In this document: positions 7,068 through 11,618 of the stretch, in pieces
Position numbering within the stretch: the stretch's first letter is position 1
Layout: the number at the start of each line of letters is the position of its first letter
Position numbers and translations under genes: made by a program
Source of the DNA: Methanobacteriota archaeon
Lineage (GTDB): Archaea > Methanobacteriota > Methanobacteria > Methanobacteriales > Methanobacteriaceae
Assembly (NCBI GenBank): GCA_023436175.1
Contig: JAEZKE010000082.1
Location: 1-11,618 of the forward strand
Direction of reading: 5' to 3'
Length of the DNA stretch: 11,618 nucleotides
The notes under the pieces: generated by a model
Seen by the model: the letters and a program-made list of their open reading frames with translations, nothing else
Databases searched by the model: none
What the model was told of the DNA's origin: nothing

Positions 7068-7676
7068 TTATCCATTCATCATTTTGGATCCCATCATACC
7101 ATGACTGGCAGGTAAATTTGTACCATACCACTGTTTATACCACTGCCCCATCTCTTTAATCTCTGCACTTTGAGTTTTAACGATTGAATTAGCAAAATTA
7201 CGTATTCTATGACGCTTTGAATTTTTTAAAGCTATTTTCGCCATCATTATTGCCATTTGATGGTGAGGAACCATTTGTTTAATAAATTCTTTATCAAAAG
7301 GTTCTGCAGTTTTAAGCTTGTTTAAATCTACTGAATTCATCATTGCCATTTTATGACTCATCATACTGGAAGTCGGGACATTTCTGCCATACCATTTTTT
7401 ATACCATTGACTCATTTCTTTAATCTCTCCACTCTGACTGCTTTTTATATTCCTTGCTAAATGTCTAATTTCAGGATGTTCTCCCCGTTTTAGCGCAATA
7501 TTCGACATCTGCACAGCTTCTTTATGATGAGAAACCATATTCTCAATAAAATGTCGATCTGTATATTTGTGCTGTTTTTTAACGGATTTATTATGTCCAT
7601 CCGCTGCAGAAACTACTCCTGAAAACCCAACGGTAATTACAAAAACAAGCAGCAAAATTCCCAGTAAATTCTTCAT
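7068..7676 (-). CDS. Exported DUF305 ferritin-like, Met/His-rich protein
   Basis: A 202-residue secreted protein. Residues 1-24 form a Sec signal peptide with a hydrophobic core and a VSA-A cleavage site. The mature part is an internal duplication of a two-helix unit, residues 43-101 and 131-189. Each unit starts FI..MV.HH, continues with EIKEM.QWYK.WYG and ends N.P. The paired His50-His51 and His138-His139 are the conserved DUF305 histidines; together the units would form one four-helix bundle. Met/His-rich stretches follow each unit (SSMMSHKMAMM; SHGMMGSKMM). Bacterial DUF305 proteins such as CopM bind copper, so extracytoplasmic metal binding is plausible but unproven. The ATG at 7676 is chosen over one 18 bp upstream because GGAGGTGA lies between them. 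Confidence 0.88.
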   Translation of the reverse strand: MKNLLGILLLVFVITVGFSGVVSAADGHNKSVKKQHKYTDRHFIENMVSHHKEAVQMSNIALKRGEHPEIRHLARNIKSSQSGEIKEMSQWYKKWYGRNVPTSSMMSHKMAMMNSVDLNKLKTAEPFDKEFIKQMVPHHQMAIMMAKIALKNSKRHRIRNFANSIVKTQSAEIKEMGQWYKQWYGTNLPASHGMMGSKMMNG

Positions 7677-7681
7677 ATTTT

Positions 7682-7689
7682 TCACCTCC
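7682..7689 (-). promoter_or_regulatory. Strong ribosome binding site of the DUF305 gene
   Basis: The minus strand reads GGAGGTGA, a near-perfect anti-Shine-Dalgarno match, with a 5-nt spacer to the ATG at 7676. It lies downstream of the in-frame ATG at 7694, which rules that codon out as the main start. A TATA-like TTATAAAAAT on the minus strand at about 7753-7763 could be the promoter. Confidence 0.75.
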
Positions 7690-7831
7690 AACATACATCA
7701 CAATTTATGTTGAATATGTAATAAAAATATGAATATTTATATTAATAAAATAATTTTTATAACCGTCAGAATACCTCAAATCAGGTTCATTTTACAAATA
7801 AAAAATAAATTCAAATGATTTAAAGTTTTTC

Positions 7832-7918
7832 GTGGATTTTGAAGATTCAATTATTTATATTTTAATTATATTTGTCATCTGCCTAATATTCAGCGTTTTT
7901 GAGCTTAAAAAAGTTTAA
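7832..7918 (+). CDS. Possible 28-residue single-span membrane peptide
   Basis: In the 347-bp gap between the divergent DUF305 and second DUF2115 genes there is a GTG-started frame of 28 codons plus stop. It encodes an acidic N-terminus (VDFEDS), a hydrophobic stretch of about 17 residues rich in Ile, Leu, Phe and Val, and a basic end (ELKKV). That is the layout of a small membrane peptide. There is no good ribosome binding site. Hydrophobic codons (TTT, ATT, TTA) arise easily in AT-rich DNA, so this may be chance. It is listed only as a candidate. Confidence 0.2.
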   Translation: MDFEDSIIYILIIFVICLIFSVFELKKV

Positions 7919-7965
7919 AATGAATGACTAATTCCTACAGAAGGAAAACAATTTAATTTTTAAGT

Positions 7966-7974
7966 TTTATATAA
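7966..7974 (+). promoter_or_regulatory. TATA box of the second DUF2115 gene
   Basis: TTTATATAA centred at about 7970 predicts a transcript start near 7996 and a leader of under 30 nt before the ATG at 8024. A weak TAGGGT at about 8012-8017 may be the ribosome binding site. In contrast to copy 1, this copy seems to have its own promoter and a short leader. Confidence 0.4.
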
Positions 7975-8023
7975 TAAGTTAAACAAAAACAGGTTTAAAA
8001 TTCATAGAAATTAGGGTCTTATT

Positions 8024-8557
8024 ATGGTTGAAACAATTGAAGAACTCGACTTTTCCAGGAAGATATCAAAGAATGAACTCCTGCACGTTTTAAAAAAAGA
8101 AGCATCACGAATTCACATGCACGACATAATGCTTGCCTCTGCATATATCCAGGAGGACGCCAAATACATGCAGGCAGGTTACAGGGAAGAGTTCATTGAA
8201 ACATTTACAAAAGCGTTTATAAACCGTTTCAAAGATATCAGGGAAGATAAATCAAACTATGAAGGATATATAAATAATAAAAAGTTTCAGGAATTTTTAG
8301 AAGTACTCAACAAACAGGTAGAAGGATCAAAAATTAGATCAGAACTTTGTTTTCTACGCCTTGCAAAAATTGTATCTATTTATACCACTTTTATTTTGGA
8401 AGCATCGATTCACCCAGTTGGAACTTCATTTCCTGGTGGGTTCAAGCTGAAGTTTGAAAATGGTGTATATTTATGTCCTGTAAAAGAGAAACAGATGAAT
8501 ACTCCTGGTGCTCTTTGCAAATTTTGCGTCTCAAAACAGGACCCTAATGTAGACTGA
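8024..8557 (+). CDS. DUF2115 (UPF0305) protein, copy 2
   Basis: A 177-residue paralogue of the protein at 6491-7027. A hand alignment with two one- or two-residue gaps gives about half of positions identical, more in the C-terminal third. The same blocks recur: KKEA (24-27), DIM (34-36), KYMQAGYREE (47-56), KIRS, SIYTTF (118-123), PVGTSFPGGFK (131-141) and LCPVKEKQ with PGALCKFC. The three cysteines are kept (151, 165, 168), and an extra one lies at 109. Function is unknown; a soluble cytoplasmic protein is expected. The two copies are separated by the convergent DUF305 gene and the divergent promoter region, so they are a dispersed duplication and not a simple tandem. The gene ends 12 bp from a convergent small gene. 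Confidence 0.85.
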   Translation: MVETIEELDFSRKISKNELLHVLKKEASRIHMHDIMLASAYIQEDAKYMQAGYREEFIETFTKAFINRFKDIREDKSNYEGYINNKKFQEFLEVLNKQVEGSKIRSELCFLRLAKIVSIYTTFILEASIHPVGTSFPGGFKLKFENGVYLCPVKEKQMNTPGALCKFCVSKQDPNVD

Positions 8558-8569
8558 TATTTGTACTGT

Positions 8570-8791
8570 TTACACTTTATATCCATTTCTATAGTCTACC
8601 GTGTCCACGGGATATTCAAAAAATCTTAAATTAGAAATAGGAATTTCCCTTGCCCAGCTCCGTCCGTTATCAACAAAATCAATGCGTACTTTTCCATCCT
8701 CAATCAATATCTGGTTAATTCCCTCATCTTTTGAATCGTAAGTTACGGGATCTCCCTGCTGAAAAGCCAAAATAATCATTTCAACCTTCAT
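8570..8791 (-). CDS. Small conserved-looking protein of unknown function
   Basis: A 73-residue soluble protein that I do not recognise. It has no membrane segment, no cysteine and a mixed acidic composition. Alternating hydrophobic and polar residues (QILIEDGKVRIDFVDNGRSW) suggest a small beta-rich fold. Two ATGs are possible, at 8791 and four codons later at 8779; both have an AAGGTT-like purine stretch in front. The longer form is given. The gene is convergent with the second DUF2115 gene, only 12 bp between stops. Its coding look (balanced acidic and basic residues, not AT-driven Lys/Asn/Ile only) and tight packing argue that it is real, but no homology evidence is available here. Confidence 0.6.
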   Translation of the reverse strand: MKVEMIILAFQQGDPVTYDSKDEGINQILIEDGKVRIDFVDNGRSWAREIPISNLRFFEYPVDTVDYRNGYKV

Positions 8792-9080
8792 CTTAACAAC
8801 CTTTTTTAATACTTAATTATTATTATTTATTAATTATAATAGTTAAATCTTACTAATTTGGATTCCATAACCGGTGCCAACCAAAGATATAAACTTAATT
8901 TTAAAATTAACCAACATAATTATACCTAATTTCGCTTTTAAAAATTAAATAAGTATTTTAAACCGTTAAATCAACATTAAAACATTTAAATTCGCTTAAA
9001 TCAAAATGTAGATCGGATACCAAAAATTAATTTAAAAAACCGTCCACGATATGAATTTCTAAAAAATCAAAATGAATGTT
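8792..9080. other. AT-rich intergenic stretch, no gene seen
   Basis: This stretch contains only short AT-rich words such as TTAAAAATTAAAT and AAATCAAAATG, each present twice, and no frame that looks coding. The part next to 8792 must hold the minus-strand promoter of the small gene, but several TATA-like stretches compete and none stands out. Confidence 0.5.
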
Positions 9081-9204
9081 AAAAATTAAATCTGGATAGA
9101 ATGGTGAGAGAACTCTCAAAACTCCCACCATCTCCTCACTAAAGCCAGATTTAAAAGAGAAATGATGAGAGAAACACCTCTAAAACTCTCATCATTCTCT
9201 ATTG
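9081..9204 (-). ncRNA. Candidate structured RNA with two related hairpins and T-tract end
   Basis: Read on the minus strand, the order is as follows. First comes a 15-bp stem with one bulged base (arms 9186-9200 and 9156-9171). Then comes a 10-bp outer stem, TTAAATCTGG with CCAGATTTAA (9145-9154 and 9086-9095), enclosing a 10-bp inner stem (9122-9131 and 9101-9110). A TTTTT tract (9081-9085) follows directly. The two inner hairpins are related in sequence: both contain ATGRTG and GAG around a TTTT-starting loop. A base pair that differs between them (A-T versus G-C) keeps pairing. The single imperfect pair in the inner stem is G-U on the minus strand but A-C on the plus strand, which favours a minus-strand RNA. 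It matches no RNA family I know. It lies just after a possible TnpB remnant, so an omega-RNA or transposon right end is one explanation. Confidence 0.5.
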
Positions 9205-9420
9205 ACTACCCCTACCTTCAACTTGATAGCAACTTTTCACAGAAATCAACCATTCATGATTTAGAATATATCACTAGAGAAGCGATCTCTATCAGTTTAT
9301 ATTCAGTTATAACCTGTTTGATTTCCCCATTGCATTGTATGATACATATTGGAATATTTCCAGCATGTGTTAGAACTGGTAGTTAAATTTTTATTTTACC
9401 AGCGCGTCAATCATAATATT
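9205..9420 (-). pseudogene. Possible decayed TnpB (IS200/IS605) C-terminal remnant
   Basis: On the minus strand 9382-9254 is open for 42 codons and reads LPVLTHAGNIP...TEYKLIEIASLVIYSKS before a stop. After a further frame change it gives QVEGRGSQ, with the stop at 9201-9199. Just upstream, fragments like DALVK and KIKI appear in mixed frames. The wording resembles the variable tail of TnpB proteins, where an NIKNF-like end of the zinc-finger region is followed by a Thr-His-Ala-Gly-like piece, then TPVE-I-type and EAGS-type pieces. This is pattern memory, not an alignment, and many substitutions would be needed. No zinc finger or RuvC part is found further upstream, so any element is truncated. 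A plus-strand frame at 9162-9386 covers the same bases but has no coding features and is taken as its shadow. Confidence 0.3.
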
Positions 9421-9820
9421 GTGTTAATTAGTATTATGGATGTCATGCTTATTAAATGTTACGGATAATTAACCCATTTTTTAAGTTAAGTAAGTTGATT
9501 AGGTAGACTTACATTTTAAAAGTACAAAAATTAGATTAAAAGGTGTAAAATTTTGACAATACACATGGATTTATAAATTAGGATGCTTTTAGTTTAATTT
9601 AAATCAAATAAATCTTTTTTCTACATCAATGAGATATTAAGCATATGCTAAGAAGTTTAGCTGAATAAAATTTCAATAAGATACTTTTAACATTAAATAT
9701 ATCTAACCAACTTCAATTTACATAATAATTTTAATTCAATAGCAGAATAATCTATAAACGTTAGAGGATTGTTAAATTAGTTAATTTGGATAAATCTGCC
9801 AATTGGAGTATGAAAAAACA
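9421..9820. other. AT-rich intergenic stretch, no gene seen
   Basis: No frame of useful length, no tRNA-like fold and no strong repeat is visible on either strand. Isolated words such as TCAATCATAATAT just left of it recur near 11414 but are within chance for such AT-rich DNA. Confidence 0.5.
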
Positions 9821-9825
9821 AAATA

Positions 9826-9836
9826 TTTATATAAAA
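9826..9836 (+). promoter_or_regulatory. TATA box upstream of the protease gene
   Basis: TTTATATAAAA is the clearest TATA box before the protease gene and predicts a start near 9857. That would give a leader of about 180 nt before the ATG at 10038, unusually long for an archaeon, or a separate short RNA. A second weaker box, ATTTTATAA at about 9929-9937, would give a leader of roughly 80 nt. Confidence 0.45.
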
Positions 9837-10037
9837 CTTCAAACCGAATAGAACCATCTTGAGATAGAACAGTCTAAAAACAATAATATTGATATAGATG
9901 CCTTATACTAATTAAAAGGCTTCAACTAATTTTATAACCTATAGAGCCTCTTCTTTTCAGGATCAGTTAACAAATATTTTCAAATCATAAATGTTTGAAA
10001 CAGTTATACCAGTTAATCGAAAATAAGGGGTGGAGAT

Positions 10038-11140
10038 ATGATTTGCCAGAAATGCGGCTTTAAAAACCATGCAGGAACAGGTTTTTGCAGGAAATGTGGT
10101 AGAACATTAAAAAAATTAGAAGATGAACATCAATTCACAGCCAAACCAAAAAACAAGTTTTCAATACTGATTTTATTAATGGTTGTTGTGATTGGATTTT
10201 CAGGTGTTGGAAGTGTTCAGGTCGTTGCTGCAAGCTCTTTAAGTACAGCAAACATTCCAAGTACAACCGTTAGTGTTGAAGAAGGGTTTTCAGGCACTGT
10301 TACAATTAAAGACCCTATTTTCAACGTAACATCAAAACAACCAGTTATCAGCCTTACTCCTATGGATCAGGGTTTATTGTAAGTAAAGACGGTTACATCA
10401 TAACTGCATTTCACGTTTTAAGCGACTCCAGGGCATTGGATAATAACAATAAACTTAAAAAAATGAATTCCAGTGATATAGAATGGTATGTGGCAGAATC
10501 AGGTTTACTGGAGTATTTAAGACATAAAGACCCCATATTGGCTTACGTATTATTTAAAAATGTACCCAAAACCCAAAATGACCGCAGAAAAGCCCTGGAA
10601 AAAGCCACAGATGACTTCATTAAAAACGGCTCCATATCTGTAAGCTCTTACAACAGTGAAATTTATGTCAAAGGAAATGCATTAAACGGGGTCAATGCTC
10701 AAAATACTTTAAAAGCGAGTTTAGTCGGTTCTGGAAACTACGCAAATGGTGAAGATATAGCCCTTTTAAAAGTTGATACCAACGGTACAGACCTACCAGT
10801 GCTTGCTGTTAGTTCAAAAAACCCTGAAACCGGCGAAAAGATTTCCATATACGGCTATCCCATAAATAACAAAAGTAGCATTCCTTCCGAATCATCAGGC
10901 CGTTTAAATGTAGAAGCACCTAATCCTCAAGGTACAATCTATTATGAAACAAATGCACTTACAGGTGAAGGTTACAGTGGAGGCCCAGTTGTCAACGTCC
11001 AGAATAAAGTAATAGGCATTTTAAATTCAGGGGTTTACATTAATGAGACATCTAAAGAAATTATAGGCAGCCTTTTCCTATCTTCAGACTACATCCAGAA
11101 AATATGTAAAAAATACAACGTGCAATTAAATGTTAATTAA
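10038..11140 (+). pseudogene. Zinc-ribbon, membrane-anchored trypsin-like serine protease, frameshifted
   Basis: One gene in two frames. The first part (10038-10382) starts with a CxxC...CxxC zinc ribbon (Cys3, 6, 17, 20), then a basic linker and a membrane helix (about residues 41-58), and ends early. The second frame, open from about 10340 to 11140, continues with GSGFIVSKDGYIITAFHVL and gives the protease domain. All three catalytic residues are present: His in TAFHV (codon 10412), Asp in GEDIALLKV (codon 10754) and Ser in GEGYSGGPV (codon 10976). This is an S1C/DegP-like chymotrypsin fold with an extra helical segment of about 80 residues between His and Asp. Restoring one base near 10364 (ATG GGA TCA) would give a continuous protein of about 367 residues. 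The protease part should face outside the cell. The cause may be a true mutation or a sequencing indel. A GGGGTG ribosome binding site precedes the start. Confidence 0.8.
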
Positions 11141-11540
11141 TCAATAAATTCATTTTATCCCTTTATTTTTCAGAAATAATAATTTCAACAAATCCCAGAA
11201 TTAAGTGTCATCCTATTGAATATTTCATAACTGCAATGGCAACTCCATATCAATTGAATCTATTAGATTCAACTTTAGATCTAAATCATATATTTGTTAA
11301 ATAAATTGTACATTTTTATAAAAATTAAGGTTAACAATTCGCCTTATTAAATTTAGAGTAATTATCACAAGGTTAAAATGATTAAAATCCCCTATTATTT
11401 TTAAAGTCACAGCTCAATCATAATATACTTATTAAAATTAATAATTACTTGGATAGATACATCAATACCAAAAATAAAAACTGCCATATTAACTTTTTTA
11501 GTTTAAATAAGCTCTAATTACGCCTACTTTTTGAAAATAC
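11141..11540. other. AT-rich intergenic stretch with palindromes, no gene seen
   Basis: No coding frame is visible on either strand in this stretch. Its only distinct content is the pair of palindromes at 11254-11285, listed separately. Confidence 0.5.
11254..11285. repeat. Two adjacent perfect palindromes
   Basis: TTGAATCTATTAGATTCAA (11254-11272) has 9-bp perfect arms around one central base. One base later comes TTTAGATCTAAA (11274-11285), a 12-bp perfect palindrome. Both contain the word TAGAT/ATCTA. They may be binding sites for a dimeric regulator or cruciform/hairpin sequences after the protease gene. They lie about 330 bp before the next gene's start, far from its TATA box. Confidence 0.6.
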
Positions 11541-11542
11541 AC

Positions 11543-11612
11543 CGAAATATTTTTATAACAAGTCAAATTTAAGTTTTAGATCATAAAGCGTTGAAACCTA
11601 AGACATGGAGGT
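11543..11612 (+). promoter_or_regulatory. Promoter and ribosome binding site for a gene beyond the window
   Basis: CCGAAA (BRE-like, about 11542-11547) followed by TATTTTTATAA (11549-11559) forms a good archaeal core promoter, predicting a start near 11580. A strong GGAGGT ribosome binding site follows at 11607-11612. The ATG at 11614 and GTG at 11616 are too close to it for normal spacing, so the true start codon probably lies a few bases past the window edge. Confidence 0.6.
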
Positions 11613-11618
11613 AATGTG

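Noticed and set aside
8937..9091. TTAAAAATTAAAT repeated at about 8937 and 9079
   Set aside because: Low-complexity A/T word, likely to recur by chance.
9157..9172. ATGATGA as a box C of a C/D guide RNA
   Set aside because: No CTGA box D lies at the right distance; the bases are fully explained as one arm of a 15-bp hairpin.
9162..9386. Plus-strand frame of 74 codons
   Set aside because: It begins inside the hairpin arm, has no ribosome binding site and no coding features; it overlaps the minus-strand remnant and is best seen as its shadow.
10361..10372. Programmed -1 frameshift in the protease gene
   Set aside because: No slippery heptamer and no obvious downstream structure at the junction; a deletion or sequencing indel is simpler.
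9408..11426. 13-bp word TCAATCATAATAT present near 9408 and again near 11414
   Set aside because: In AT-rich DNA of this length a 13-bp match is expected by chance; flanks do not match, so it is not taken as transposon ends or attachment sites.

Overview
The window looks like chromosomal DNA of a methanogenic archaeon of the order Methanobacteriales, most likely Methanobacterium or a close relative. It is AT-rich and has archaeal-type TATA boxes and AGGAGGTGA-like ribosome binding sites. It also carries families typical of that order: an anaerobic-pathway CbiD, a Hel308 helicase, two DUF2115/UPF0305 proteins and a DUF5518-like membrane protein. From memory, the Mt0807 redox protein and the Hel308 of Methanothermobacter thermautotrophicus have neighbouring locus numbers (MTH807, MTH810), so the left half is probably an old conserved neighbourhood.

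Layout, left to right. Bases 1-1380 hold the 3' part of a CPYC glutaredoxin/thioredoxin-like gene, closely followed by cbiD (corrin ring synthesis). A short block of palindrome and direct repeats (1382-1460) precedes a GT4 glycosyltransferase (1552-2622) with a short C-terminus, then moaC (2686-3159, molybdopterin synthesis). Two minus-strand genes follow: a Gly/Ala-rich membrane protein (3185-3538) and a single-domain rhodanese (3820-4158). Divergent from these runs hel308 (4353-6446), followed after 44 bp by a DUF2115 gene (6491-7027). A convergent exported DUF305 protein (7068-7676, minus) lies between this gene and a second DUF2115 paralogue (8024-8557). A small unknown gene (8570-8791, minus) ends the gene-dense part.

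The right part is sparse. From 8792 to 10037 there is no intact gene. Inside it lies a compact structured element (9081-9204) with two related hairpins, best read as minus-strand RNA. Just upstream of it on the minus strand is a decayed reading frame that resembles the tail of an IS200/IS605 TnpB. Next is a membrane-anchored, zinc-ribbon plus trypsin-like protease gene (10038-11140) with an intact catalytic triad but broken by a one-base frameshift. The last 478 bp hold two adjacent perfect palindromes and, at the very end, a promoter and ribosome binding site for a gene starting just outside the window.

Most of the left half is housekeeping: cofactor synthesis (cbiD, moaC), redox/sulfur chemistry (glutaredoxin-like, rhodanese) and fork repair (hel308). 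The parts least explained by known biology are the structured element at 9081-9204 with its possible TnpB link, and the DUF2115 genes next to hel308 with their conserved three-cysteine C-terminus. I see no CRISPR array, tRNA, rRNA or complete mobile element.
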